A stretch of 64,000 bases of DNA from contig JAKSRG010000003.1 of the NCBI GenBank assembly GCA_024403735.1, forward strand, positions 112,930-176,929. Reading direction: 5' to 3'. This DNA comes from Clostridia bacterium. Its GTDB lineage: Bacteria > Bacillota > Clostridia > Saccharofermentanales > Saccharofermentanaceae. A program made the translations under genes and the position numbers. Each line of letters begins with the position of its first letter. The stretch's first letter is position 1. Positions 41,865-50,424 of this stretch are shown piece after piece. Below the pieces are notes generated by a model that did not search any database, was not told the origin of the DNA, and saw only the letters and a program-made list of their open reading frames with translations.

Positions 41865-42257
41865 TCAAAGTGATAGCTTACTGATCAGCGCATCCTGTAG
41901 AACCTGCGAGAAATTAATGTTCTGTTCAATCGCAGCTTCGTTCAACCATTCAGGGATTGTAAGTGTTTTCTTAACTGACTTAGTATTATGCATACGTCTA
42001 TACTTAATGAGATCAAATTCAATAAGGCAAGAAAAATCACCCATATCAACCATATAATCCACTGGCTTAGACGGATTAGGTAATTCAACATCATTTCTTA
42101 ATTTCTCATCAATACACAAGCCAAGAGCTTCAGACGCCATCTTATATGCCTCTTCTAATGTCTCGCCTTGTGTCATGCATTCTGGGAAATCAGGAAATGT
42201 AACCCAATAACCACCTTCATCTGCTTCGTGAAAAATTGCTGAATAAAACTTACTCAT
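41865..42257 (-). CDS. hicB: HicB antitoxin
   Basis: Antitoxin that binds the HicA toxin and represses its own promoter. Seen: an N-terminal partial RNase-H-like HicB domain (FHEADEGGYWVTFPDFPEC, then TLEEAYKMASEALGLCI), and a C-terminal DNA-binding domain (KTLTIPEWLNEAAIEQNINF, then FSQVLQDALI) of the ribbon-helix-helix type. Length 130. Its ATG overlaps the hicA stop by 8 bp and has GAGGAGG before it. Confidence 0.93.
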   Translation of the reverse strand: MSKFYSAIFHEADEGGYWVTFPDFPECMTQGETLEEAYKMASEALGLCIDEKLRNDVELPNPSKPVDYMVDMGDFSCLIEFDLIKYRRMHNTKSVKKTLTIPEWLNEAAIEQNINFSQVLQDALISKLSL

Positions 42258-42453
42258 TGTTATCCTCCTCTATCCCTGCTTGCTTAAGTATCGCCAACTC
42301 CAATCCTCTTTTTAAATCTTTACAATGATAAGGCACTATTACAGTTCTATTTGTTAGCCGGTTTATCAATTTAACATGCGAACCATTCTGAGACACAATC
42401 TCAAAACCGTTTTTCTTCAGTTTCTTTATCATTTTCTTGGCTGTAATCGGCAT
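42250..42453 (-). CDS. hicA: HicA mRNA interferase toxin
   Basis: Ribosome-independent mRNA endonuclease with a double-stranded-RNA-binding-like fold. The 67-residue protein shows TAKKMIKKLKKNGFEIVSQN, the catalytic His in GSHVKLI and the segment TVIVPYHCKDLKRGLELAIL. I use the ATG at 42453 with AAGGAGAG just before it; the frame is open for ten more codons without a ribosome site. Toxin first, antitoxin second, as usual for hicAB. Confidence 0.93.
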   Translation of the reverse strand: MPITAKKMIKKLKKNGFEIVSQNGSHVKLINRLTNRTVIVPYHCKDLKRGLELAILKQAGIEEDNNE

Positions 42454-42474
42454 ATCTTCTCTCCTTATGCAATA

Positions 42475-42503
42475 ATTATACACGTATTAACACGTATAAT
42501 CAA
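42475..42503 (-). promoter_or_regulatory. hicAB promoter with built-in operator repeat
   Basis: Minus strand TTGATT (42498-42503), 17-nt spacer, TATAAT (42475-42480). The spacer carries a direct repeat ACACGTAT (plus strand 42480-42487 and 42490-42497), so a bound HicB would cover the whole promoter. Confidence 0.75.
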
Positions 42504-42514
42504 TTAATCCCAAC

Positions 42515-42549
42515 AAAAAACCAGCAGCTACCATAAAGATAACTGCTGG
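42515..42549 (-). terminator. Rho-independent terminator after OB-fold lipoprotein gene
   Basis: Stem CCAGCAG/CTGCTGG followed on the minus strand by TTTTTTG. Confidence 0.85.
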
Positions 42550-42583
42550 CATAAATTCAATAACTAACTATTCAGTAAATGAA

Positions 42584-43396
42584 TTACTTAACTGTTACAG
42601 CTGTGATGTGTGTATTAACACCTTCGTACCAGTAGAGGTAACCCTCAACATCAACTGTCTGATCAGCCTCAAGACCGCTTACAAGAGCGTAGAACTCTTC
42701 GTCTGAACCATTGAGGTAGTACTCAAGACAGAAGCTGTACTCAGCATTGTCCTTTGAAAGTGTAACGTAGATATCGTCACCTGGCTCTTCGTTCTTAAAT
42801 GCAACAGATACAACTGTCATATCTGTGAAAGAAACGAACTGGTTCTGGTAGTTAACGAGCTCATCTGTACCGAGGAACTCTGTAACATCCTTAGCTTCTG
42901 CAATCCAGTTACCATCAACGATCTCGAATGTAGCGTCTACGATCTCAACTTCGCCAGCCCACTCGCCCTTGTAACCTGTTACAAGAATAGCCTGACCTGG
43001 AACGAGGAGTTCATAATCTTCTTCTGAACAAGCCATCTCATAGCAGAAGAAAGCGCCTTCTTCATTCTGGAGGTAAACTGTAGCCTTGTTATCCCACCAT
43101 GACTGCTTAGCCTGTACATAAGCACAAACTACTACTTCGTCATCTACTTCAGCAGCTACGTACTCATCGTATGTCATTGGCTCAACTGCTGGAGCATCAG
43201 CCTCTGTAGCCTCAGTTGTCTCTTCAGTAGCCTCAGTAGCCTCTGTAGCTTCTGTCTCTGCAGCTGTTGTTGTAGCCTCTGTCTCTGCAACTGTAGTTGT
43301 AGCCTCTGTTGTTGTCTCTTCTGTTGTTGTCTCTGAGCAAGCTGCAAGTGACATGATCATTGCTGCTGTCAAAGCAAGTGCAAAAAACTTCTTCAT
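42584..43396 (-). CDS. Lipoprotein with Thr/Glu-rich linker and OB-fold-like domain
   Basis: Secreted, lipid-anchored protein of 270 residues of unknown function. Seen: signal peptide with lipobox LAAC (about residue 19), a linker of about 50 residues made of Thr, Glu and Ala (TTTEETTTEATTT and similar), then a beta-rich domain (DEYVAAEVDDEVVVCAYVQ, YLQNEEGAFFCYEM, GQAILVTGYKGEWAGEVEI) that looks like an OB fold of the kind found in bacterial surface nucleases and DUF6359-like proteins. The C-terminal half repeats the pattern (VSFTDMTVVSVAF, VDVEGYLYWYEGVNTHITAV). No catalytic motif seen. I start at the ATG at 43396 with AGGAGA before it. The acidic linker suggests display away from the membrane. 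Confidence 0.75.
   Translation of the reverse strand: MKKFFALALTAAMIMSLAACSETTTEETTTEATTTVAETEATTTAAETEATEATEATEETTEATEADAPAVEPMTYDEYVAAEVDDEVVVCAYVQAKQSWWDNKATVYLQNEEGAFFCYEMACSEEDYELLVPGQAILVTGYKGEWAGEVEIVDATFEIVDGNWIAEAKDVTEFLGTDELVNYQNQFVSFTDMTVVSVAFKNEEPGDDIYVTLSKDNAEYSFCLEYYLNGSDEEFYALVSGLEADQTVDVEGYLYWYEGVNTHITAVTVK
43178..43325. repeat. Short-unit coding repeat for Thr/Glu/Ala linker
   Basis: Imperfect tandem repeats of GTAGCCTCTGT- and GTTGTTGTCTCT-like units encode the linker of the lipoprotein. Such tracts are prone to length change by slippage. Confidence 0.7.
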
Positions 43397-43715
43397 AATT
43401 TTTCTCCTAAAAATCATATAAAAGATTCCTACCGCCATACCTTATGCGGATTAGCCTAATAATATCACTGATATTTCTTAACTAACGTACGTCAAATCAT
43501 ACAAATTAAAGACGCATTTCAGCCCACATCTAAGCAAATTGACATATGTCAAGACACCTAGCAATTCCCTTAGCAAGACCAGTGTCATTCCAACTATCTT
43601 TCACTAGTAAAAGGATTTGACCTTATCGAAAACACGCTGCTCACCTTCCCACTCGCAAGATTAAACACCCCAAAAAGTTGAGACTCCATTGACACCAAAT
43701 TGAGACTCCAAACTA
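43397..43715. other. Gene-free stretch with palindromes and a direct repeat
   Basis: No gene is supported here. It holds a perfect 14-bp palindrome TTGACATATGTCAA (43539-43552) and a direct repeat TTGAGACTCCA (43678-43688 and 43700-43710, 22 bp apart) with a weaker copy between, just upstream of the candidate toxin promoter. Confidence 0.6.
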
Positions 43716-43745
43716 TTCAAATCACGCATTAAAACATTGTAAAAT
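43716..43745 (+). promoter_or_regulatory. Candidate promoter of small hydrophobic peptide mRNA
   Basis: TTCAAA (43716-43721), 18-nt spacer, TAAAAT (43740-43745). The predicted start (about 43752-43755) coincides with the left arm of the inverted repeat. Confidence 0.5.
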
Positions 43746-43754
43746 TGAACCCTA

Positions 43755-44024
43755 GCACAGTCCGCTAATATGGGCAGGTTGCCTGTTTTCAACCTTTTAG
43801 GAATAAGGGAGAAAGGAGGCAGATTATGATAGATATTGATACATTAACATTAGTTATCGCTATTATTGGGTTACCAATAGCAGCTATCAAGTTCTTCTTA
43901 GTCATTTTAGCCTTTCTCGATGAGAGATACTCACAAAAAGGCAAAAAATAACCTCACCCATATGGATTCGCAGTCCTGGGTGAGGTAAATAACCCAAACA
44001 GGCACCTGTCCAAGCGGACTGTGC
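43755..44024. repeat. Inverted repeat enclosing small peptide gene
   Basis: Left arm 43755-43788 begins GCACAGTCCGCT and continues GGGCAGGTTGCCTGTTT; right arm 43996-44024 reads AAACAGGCACCTGTCC, AA, GCGGACTGTGC. The arms are complementary over about 28 positions with a small bulge on the left. In an RNA spanning the locus the 5' and 3' ends would pair, as in type I toxin mRNAs. No target-site duplication is seen, which weakens a MITE reading. Confidence 0.65.
43826..43951 (+). CDS. Small hydrophobic peptide, candidate Fst-like type I toxin
   Basis: A 41-residue peptide beginning MIDIDTLTLVIAIIGLPIAA, with one membrane segment (about residues 7-30), then Leu-Asp-Glu-Arg and a polar, Lys-rich tail. 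The Pro at 17 stands 14 residues before the Leu of the LD pair at 31-32, the same spacing I recall in Fst of plasmid pAD1, and the overall form (short hydrophobic helix, LD, charged tail) fits the Fst/Ldr group of membrane toxins. AAAGGAGG lies 7 nt before the ATG. It sits inside a long inverted repeat and an antisense transcript is predicted across its 3' end. It is too short for routine gene calling; function is inferred. Confidence 0.6.
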   Translation: MIDIDTLTLVIAIIGLPIAAIKFFLVILAFLDERYSQKGKK

Positions 44025-44042
44025 TTTTCTATGCATATAATA
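43944..44042 (-). ncRNA. Candidate antisense antitoxin RNA
   Basis: On the minus strand an extended -10 (TGC-TATTAT, 44037-44042) would start a transcript near 44030, at the right arm of the inverted repeat. It would end at a clear Rho-independent terminator: ACCTCACCC/GGGTGAGGT (43978-43986 and 43951-43959) followed by TATTTTTTG. The product of about 85 nt would be fully complementary to the 3' end of the toxin mRNA, including its stop codon. The -35 box is not clear. The hairpin has no T run in the plus direction. Confidence 0.5.
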
Positions 44043-44162
44043 GCACATCTAGGCTATTACTTCCACATTATCACTGTTTACAAAATGTATTCATTATATG
44101 TCAAAATTTTTTATTTATGGACTTTATTATTATTAATAATATACGCTGCAAGGAGTTTGCTT

Positions 44163-47100
44163 ATGAAAAAATACAGATCAATTGTCGTATGGTTATTAGC
44201 TATCCTGTTATCTCTTAACAGTATTTCAATCACCGTAATGGCTGACGAAACCACTTCAAATTCTGACGTTATTTACTCCTCTGATGAAATAGAAACTACA
44301 AGTGATGCCTCATTTTCTGAAGAGACAACACAAGAGAGTAGTGAAACAATCAATATTTCTCCAGATGAGACTATCTACGATTCGCTTGATGACGAAGATG
44401 TCGAGATTGACCCTGATAAAATTATCATTAAAGATGGAAACTTTGATTATTCAGTTTCTGCCATGAGTGTCACCAACCCTGATATACAAGTCTCTTGGGT
44501 TAGCGATAGTACTCTGACTGCAAGTTGGAATGATTGTAATGCGAATAATTATATTGTTACAACATATGCCTATTATCAAGGGGTACTTGTTGGATCAACA
44601 ACAACTGGTACAACTGCTCTAACTATTGATTTACAACAACAAGTTCAAGCAATTCTTAACAACAACAAGTATTTTGTTGATGTTGTAAGTGTGTGCTTTG
44701 ACGTTACTCCTATATATCTAATAAATAACGCAGAGCAAACTGGCACTAAGTCTACAATCTCAAGTAACAAAGAATACTATCTCCCTATTAGCTTCACTTC
44801 TGTACTTCCTACTCCTACTAATCTTCATCTTACAGAAGACTTTACTCTAAGTTGGGATGGTTTTATTAGCTATATTGATATCGGATACTATTTCATATTC
44901 TTAGTTCACGACAACACAAATGGAATGGATTATGAGTATAAAGATTATCTTGGTGATACCCTTGATTTTGTTGTACATCCGGACAAAACTTGTTTTGGTG
45001 GAACTTCTAAGCAAACAGATGGTATACACTTCTCTAAGAATGGTAAATTCTTTTACGATTGGTCAACTGGAAAATGGAATGACTATGCTGATATGACAAT
45101 CAAATCATATTTGGTAAATAACTGCCTTATGGACTTAAAAGGACACGATTTGACTATTTCTTTCGAAGTATATGCAACTGATGTTCAGTATCCTTTTGAA
45201 GAATTTGCAACTAGCGGCATGCTACAAAGTAGTATCTCAGAAAAATCAAATTCTATATCCCTATTCATTCCCCTTACTGACGAAGATGAGGACAAAAAAC
45301 TAGAAGATCCATTTAATATGGTTCTTTCAGACAATCTCACGTTAACTTGGGAGACTCCAATCTACAAAGAGAATACAATGTATGAATTCTTAATCGAGTG
45401 TGTGGATATAGATACAGGTGAACCCATCACAATTAGAACTTATGGCGATGATACTGACAATCCAGAATATGCTGCATTTACTAATGGAACATGCAAAATA
45501 GGAACTTCATCACCAACATATAACGATGGAATACATCACTCATTACCACCTTCATCATTCGAGAAATACCTTGACATCTATGCCCAAAAGGATGAATACA
45601 ACGGTCATACATTTGAAGTTACAATTTCTATGTATGCGTTCACATATGGACCCGCAAATGATTCGCGACCAGCAAACTTAGTCGTACCAGTGGCTAAATC
45701 TAGTCAAGTAAAATCAAATACTATCACATATAAGCTTCCAAGCGAAAAATTCTTAGAATTCAAGTATGAAAAGCCAGATCAATTGAAAATTGCTGATGAT
45801 TATACATTGAACTTTAGAATTCCTTATGTAGAAGATGATTTAGTATTTCATATTGTTATTTCATATGAAGATTTAACTATTAATAAATCCTATGAGCATG
45901 ACATCGGAGGTATTATTGGCAATTATATTCTCTACAACGAAAACGACGAATTGGTATCATATCCAATGGGGTTTTATTCGGGCACGACTTCATTAATGAC
46001 TGACGGAACATGTAATTTTGGCAAAGCAACTTATAAAGATGGATACTGGTATGTTTCCAGCGATCAGCTAAAAGAAGCACAAGACTTTATTTTTACGGAA
46101 GACCACGAATATAGAGTTACATATAAAGTACAATCCATAAAAATGACTACTATTTATCATGAATTCTACTTTACAGATAAAACAAGAAGTGATTTTTCAG
46201 AAGTCTCAGATGAAGCTTATTATATTCGTTCTAATAAACCACTTGTAAAAAATATAGATATCTCGCCAAAAGAACCACATATCAGTGTTGGAAACTCATA
46301 CTATCTTGGAAAGAACATCTACCCTATTAATGCATTTTACACTTCTCTTAAATGGACAAGTAGCGATACATCAATAGTCCAAGTAGATAATCAAGGAAAG
46401 ATTACTGGTATTTCAGCAGGAACAGCTGAGATTACAGCCAGTGTTGGTTTCTATGCTTCAACTACTATTACAGTAACAGTCTATGATGTTGACAGCAACA
46501 TATCTATTGAGGCTGAAAAGAATAGTGTTTCACAACAAGCAGGAGCCATTGTTGATGATATAGCTTATAATGACGATCCTGATGTAAGTAAAACAGATAT
46601 CAACAAATCTGACATTAATATGGTTAAGAATAATGTTAATGATGGTTTTAGTCACAACAATACTGTATGCACTGATATCGTTATCAATAATTCTGATACG
46701 ACTTACAAAGAAAACGAAATATCTAATTATACAAACGATGCGAGAATAGAAGTTGAATCCACTTATTCAATCTTTGTAAACATGTATTTCAAAGACAACG
46801 CAGGTAATAATTCAAATATAGGAAACATTACTGAACTAAACAAAGAAGTTTCTGTTTCAATTAATATTTCTTCAACTTACGATCCTAACAAAGAGTACAA
46901 AATCATAAGAGTTCATGATGGCGAACTAAAAGAATTAACTTGCACTATAGATACAAAAACAAAGACACTTACATTCAAATCTGATAAATTCTCAGACTTC
47001 ATACTTATATCTACTGAACAAGATAGCATTGAAGCTTTTGTAGACCGTCTATATGTAGACTGCCTCAATAGAGCATCTGATCCTAATGGAAAAGCATTTT

Positions 47101-47756
47101 GGGTAAGTCAACTATTAAGTGGTAAATCTGGTGCTGAAGTAGCCAAGCAGTTCTTCTTCTCTGATGAGTTAATCAAAAAGAATCTGAGTGATAAGGAGTT
47201 TATAACAAGACTATATCGAACATTTATGAACCGTGAACCAGATGCTGATGGTTTCAAATACTGGCTCAATCAGATGAGTAATGGCAAAGATAGAACTTTT
47301 ATATTTAATAGTTTCATCAACTCAACCGAGTGGGCTAACATATGTCTCAAATATGGCATCATATCAGGAGGTACAGCGAAACCAACCTACAACAAGCTAG
47401 CATCACAATCGGTTATTGATTTCGCTACCAGATTATACACAACATGTCTTGGCAGAAATTATGACACTTCTGGCAGAAACTATTGGGCTAGTGAACTCTC
47501 TAATATGAGAAAGTCTGGCACTGAAGTCGCATATGGCTTCTTCTTTAGCTCAGAATTCAAGAATAAATGCATTAGTGACAAGGATTACATTGCTAGACTT
47601 TACCTAACACTTATGGGACGAAATCCAGATGCTAGTGGTTTCAACTACTGGATGAAACAATTGTCAAATGGTATGTCTCGCGAACAGGCTTTCAAATCAT
47701 TTGCTAACACTCCAGAATTCAAGGCTATTTGTATGAACGCTGGTATCATTCCATAA
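44163..47756 (+). CDS. Large secreted protein with Big2 domain and DUF4214 repeats
   Basis: Predicted extracellular protein of 1197 residues. Seen: a signal peptide (MKKYRSIVVWLLAILLSLNS, cut near ALA-like VMADE), a Ser/Thr/Glu-rich region (about 30-90), three diverged beta-sandwich repeats each containing 'LTLTWETP' or 'FTLSWDG'-like fibronectin-type openings (about 130-700), a bacterial Ig-like Big2 domain (about residues 700-775; LKWTSSDTSIVQVDNQGKIT), and a C-terminal pair of DUF4214 modules (about 950-1190; FVDRLYVDCLNRASD, FITRLYRTFMNREPDADGF, FATRLYTTCLGRNYD). No LPXTG-type anchor. The start at 44163 has AAGGAG 7 nt before it. Codons are more AT-rich than in neighbouring genes, suggesting acquisition. 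Adhesion or polysaccharide binding is inferred. Confidence 0.8.
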   Translation: MKKYRSIVVWLLAILLSLNSISITVMADETTSNSDVIYSSDEIETTSDASFSEETTQESSETINISPDETIYDSLDDEDVEIDPDKIIIKDGNFDYSVSAMSVTNPDIQVSWVSDSTLTASWNDCNANNYIVTTYAYYQGVLVGSTTTGTTALTIDLQQQVQAILNNNKYFVDVVSVCFDVTPIYLINNAEQTGTKSTISSNKEYYLPISFTSVLPTPTNLHLTEDFTLSWDGFISYIDIGYYFIFLVHDNTNGMDYEYKDYLGDTLDFVVHPDKTCFGGTSKQTDGIHFSKNGKFFYDWSTGKWNDYADMTIKSYLVNNCLMDLKGHDLTISFEVYATDVQYPFEEFATSGMLQSSISEKSNSISLFIPLTDEDEDKKLEDPFNMVLSDNLTLTWETPIYKENTMYEFLIECVDIDTGEPITIRTYGDDTDNPEYAAFTNGTCKIGTSSPTYNDGIHHSLPPSSFEKYLDIYAQKDEYNGHTFEVTISMYAFTYGPANDSRPANLVVPVAKSSQVKSNTITYKLPSEKFLEFKYEKPDQLKIADDYTLNFRIPYVEDDLVFHIVISYEDLTINKSYEHDIGGIIGNYILYNENDELVSYPMGFYSGTTSLMTDGTCNFGKATYKDGYWYVSSDQLKEAQDFIFTEDHEYRVTYKVQSIKMTTIYHEFYFTDKTRSDFSEVSDEAYYIRSNKPLVKNIDISPKEPHISVGNSYYLGKNIYPINAFYTSLKWTSSDTSIVQVDNQGKITGISAGTAEITASVGFYASTTITVTVYDVDSNISIEAEKNSVSQQAGAIVDDIAYNDDPDVSKTDINKSDINMVKNNVNDGFSHNNTVCTDIVINNSDTTYKENEISNYTNDARIEVESTYSIFVNMYFKDNAGNNSNIGNITELNKEVSVSINISSTYDPNKEYKIIRVHDGELKELTCTIDTKTKTLTFKSDKFSDFILISTEQDSIEAFVDRLYVDCLNRASDPNGKAFWVSQLLSGKSGAEVAKQFFFSDELIKKNLSDKEFITRLYRTFMNREPDADGFKYWLNQMSNGKDRTFIFNSFINSTEWANICLKYGIISGGTAKPTYNKLASQSVIDFATRLYTTCLGRNYDTSGRNYWASELSNMRKSGTEVAYGFFFSSEFKNKCISDKDYIARLYLTLMGRNPDASGFNYWMKQLSNGMSREQAFKSFANTPEFKAICMNAGIIP

Positions 47757-47818
47757 GAACAGACTTGAAGACAAAAACAAGCAGCTAGCTTACATAGCTG
47801 AGTAATATTCAAAACTAC

Positions 47819-47888
47819 AAAAGTCCGTCTAAAGAGAACTCAAGAAGTTTTAATTCAACTTCAAAATTCGCTTTAGTACGGACTTTAT
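47819..47888. terminator. Long branched hairpin after the Big2/DUF4214 gene
   Basis: Outer stem AAAGTCCG-T-CTAAAG pairs with CTTTAG-TA-CGGACTTT, and inside it GAAGTT/AACTTC. It lies between two convergent genes, with TTTATTATTC on the plus side. It may end transcription from both sides. Confidence 0.55.
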
Positions 47889-47933
47889 TATTCTCAAATA
47901 CTTCTCTTATACAAGCTAAACACCAAGAGTAAA

Positions 47934-49541
47934 TCACTTCTTTTTCTTCTTAAGTGTATCTACACCAACATAGCATCCAATAAGTACCCAAGTTGCACCA
48001 AGGGTTATAAGGAGTGCTTTGGATGTTCCTGGAAGTTTGCCAAGCTTAGGAAGTGTTGGGTCTTCCTCACCTTCTGCCTCCACTATCTGATCTAGTCGAT
48101 ACAGAGATGTTACGTCTTCATATAGACCAGCGATGAATTCATCATCGACTGCCTTCTTACGACGAGCTGACTTAACTGCATTCTCGATAAGTTCACCTGA
48201 CGCCATTCGAAGTGATGCTGAACCATTGAATACAGGGGTTACGAATGTGTTCTCTGTATTAGCGATGAGCATCTTTGCGGCTTCAATCTTGATGTCGTAG
48301 TATAGCTCGTTATCCTCGCCTGCTCTGGAGAGGTAATCCTGGTACTCAGCGCTCTCCTGCGCCTTCTTAGTTACTGGCACATATCCTTCAGTCTGCGAAT
48401 ATGAGATCTGAACATCGTTAGTCAACAAATAAGATGCGAACAACCATGATGCCAATACTTCCATAGTATCTTCTTTGTTGAAGATACAAATTGATGGTCC
48501 CTGTGAGATCATCTTAGGATGCTCAGGATCGTACTGAGGGATTGGATATACTACAGTCTCGAAGTCCACGAGTTTATCTGAACTGATGTCGAGATTTGGA
48601 GCATTAGTTCCCATCCATGTGGCACCAGCTGTTGAGTCTATCGCGAAAATACACTGTCCAGCATTAAGGAAGTTTCCTGGATAACTGGAGATCTTAAATG
48701 TTGAGAAGGCACCTGACTTTCCGTGAGCTGCGAACTCCTTTAACAAAGATGCAGTTGTGTCATTAAATATCTCAATCTTTCCGCTAGGAGTTGAATAACC
48801 TGCACCCTTCTGTGCCAAAGACTGGATCATCATATTATCAGTTGACTTATAGATAAATGGTATCATTGTCATCTGGTTATTAATCTTGAATGAACCGTCG
48901 CTGTTCTTCTCCATTGCTGCTTCAGACACTTCCCATACGAAGTCCCATGTGAGTACTTCAGGGAGCTCATATCCGAGTGCTTCTACCATATCTTTGTTGA
49001 TATAGCATGCTTCTGTTGATCTCATGTAAGGAATTGCGTAATGGCTATCACCAATGACGCACTCTTCCATGAACTCACTTACCATCTCATCTTCAGTAGG
49101 TGAATCGAACTTGAGTTCTGAACCACCTAGACCGTACTTACTATCCATCATGAGGTCATCAAGAGGAACTACAATATTCTCACCTGTCATGTATGTAGCG
49201 ATGTGGTCTGGATAAGTGATACATACGTTAGGCGTAGTGTTAGTTGAGATATTAGTGATTACATCGTTATACATAGCCGAGTAGTCAGTATAGAAACGAA
49301 TGTTAACCTTAATATTTGGATACAATGCTTCGAATGAAGAGATTGCGTCCTCATAGATTGCCTTTTGTGTAGCATTGGTATCGTTCTTAGCCCAGAAAGT
49401 AATCTCATACTTATTAGTCTCATCGAACTCTTCTGGAACATCGAACTTAGGAATGTACTTAGGCTTATGGCATCCTACAACACCGAACGCCATTGACGCA
49501 CACATGGCGCCAGCTAGTAGTAAAGATACAAGTTTTCTCAT
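47934..49541 (-). CDS. Sugar ABC transporter binding lipoprotein with C-terminal membrane anchor
   Basis: Substrate-binding protein of the importer encoded just upstream. Seen: lipoprotein signal with lipobox VVGC (about residue 24), a family-1 sugar-binding body (YEITFWAKNDTNATQKAIYE, then NVCITYPDHIATYMTGENIV, later IFNKEDTMEVLASWLFASYL), and, unusually, a C-terminal hydrophobic segment (ALLITLGATWVLIGCYVGV, about residues 508-527) followed by five Lys. The last part looks like a membrane anchor with a cytoplasmic tail, so the protein would be held at both ends. It overlaps the upstream permease gene by 4 bp (ATGA) and is the last gene of the operon. Confidence 0.9.
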   Translation of the reverse strand: MRKLVSLLLAGAMCASMAFGVVGCHKPKYIPKFDVPEEFDETNKYEITFWAKNDTNATQKAIYEDAISSFEALYPNIKVNIRFYTDYSAMYNDVITNISTNTTPNVCITYPDHIATYMTGENIVVPLDDLMMDSKYGLGGSELKFDSPTEDEMVSEFMEECVIGDSHYAIPYMRSTEACYINKDMVEALGYELPEVLTWDFVWEVSEAAMEKNSDGSFKINNQMTMIPFIYKSTDNMMIQSLAQKGAGYSTPSGKIEIFNDTTASLLKEFAAHGKSGAFSTFKISSYPGNFLNAGQCIFAIDSTAGATWMGTNAPNLDISSDKLVDFETVVYPIPQYDPEHPKMISQGPSICIFNKEDTMEVLASWLFASYLLTNDVQISYSQTEGYVPVTKKAQESAEYQDYLSRAGEDNELYYDIKIEAAKMLIANTENTFVTPVFNGSASLRMASGELIENAVKSARRKKAVDDEFIAGLYEDVTSLYRLDQIVEAEGEEDPTLPKLGKLPGTSKALLITLGATWVLIGCYVGVDTLKKKKK

Positions 49542-50404
49542 CCCTTAGTACCTCCTCTTGATACACCTGCCATAATCTTCTTGTGGAAGATAAGGAACAA
49601 GATAATGAGCGGCACAGAGATAGCTACTACAGCAGCCATCATCGCAGGAATATTCTCACGACCAAAGCCGTTCTCTCTAATCTCCTGGATACCATTAGAT
49701 ACAAGATAGTACTTAGGATTATCAGTAATAAGTCTTGGCCATACGTATGAGTTCCAGCACTCGATAACCTTCAAGATGATTATTGTTACAATAGTTGGCT
49801 GACAGATAGGTATCATTACCTTGAATAGGTACTTCATATCAGAAGTTCCGTCCACCTTCGCAGCTTTATAGAGGTCATCAGGTATCTGCTCGAAGTTCTC
49901 TTTAAGAAGGTAAATATAGAATACTGATGTTACTGATGGAAGGATAAGTCCCATGAAGGAGTTACGCATACCCCAGTCTGTAATTGTAACGAAGTTAGTG
50001 ATTACTACGAGCTCAGTTGGGATCATCATGAGGGATAGGAACATAGTGAATACTAGGTCTTTACCCTTGAACTGTAATCTTGCGAATGCGAACGCAGCGA
50101 AAACAATCACTAACATCATAAGGAGCGTAGTAGCAACTGTGAATACGATTGTGTTCACGAAGTATCTTCCAAGTGACACCGTTGTGAATGCATCTACGTA
50201 GTTCTTGATAGTTGGCATCAATGTATATAGCTTTGGCACATACTCTGAGTTGTACTGACCATAAGACTTAACTGATGTTAGTATCATCCAATAAAATGGA
50301 AACAATACGATAATGCCCCAGAAGGACAAAAGCGTATAAGTAATGACATTTCTTAATATCTTAAGACCTTTAGCCTTGCGGCCAATCTTATCATAATCAT
50401 TCAT
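49538..50404 (-). CDS. Sugar ABC transporter permease, MalG type
   Basis: Inner-membrane permease of a carbohydrate importer (CUT1 class). Seen: about six membrane segments and the cytoplasmic EAA loop DDLYKAAKVDGTSDMKYLFK (about residue 185) that docks to the ATPase. I start at the ATG at 50404, 11 nt after AAAGGAGG; a GTG eight codons earlier contains that site. It follows the other permease gene at a short distance. Confidence 0.92.
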   Translation of the reverse strand: MNDYDKIGRKAKGLKILRNVITYTLLSFWGIIVLFPFYWMILTSVKSYGQYNSEYVPKLYTLMPTIKNYVDAFTTVSLGRYFVNTIVFTVATTLLMMLVIVFAAFAFARLQFKGKDLVFTMFLSLMMIPTELVVITNFVTITDWGMRNSFMGLILPSVTSVFYIYLLKENFEQIPDDLYKAAKVDGTSDMKYLFKVMIPICQPTIVTIIILKVIECWNSYVWPRLITDNPKYYLVSNGIQEIRENGFGRENIPAMMAAVVAISVPLIILFLIFHKKIMAGVSRGGTKG

Positions 50405-50424
50405 ATAAGATTTATCCTCCTTTA

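Noticed and set aside
43178..43325. Possible non-coding tandem repeat or CRISPR
   Set aside because: The repeats are in frame and encode the Thr/Glu/Ala linker of a lipoprotein.
43755..44024. MITE-like transposable element bounded by the inverted repeat
   Set aside because: Not preferred: no target-site duplication, and both promoter candidates point into the repeat arms as expected for a toxin/antisense pair. A mobile origin of the whole unit stays possible.
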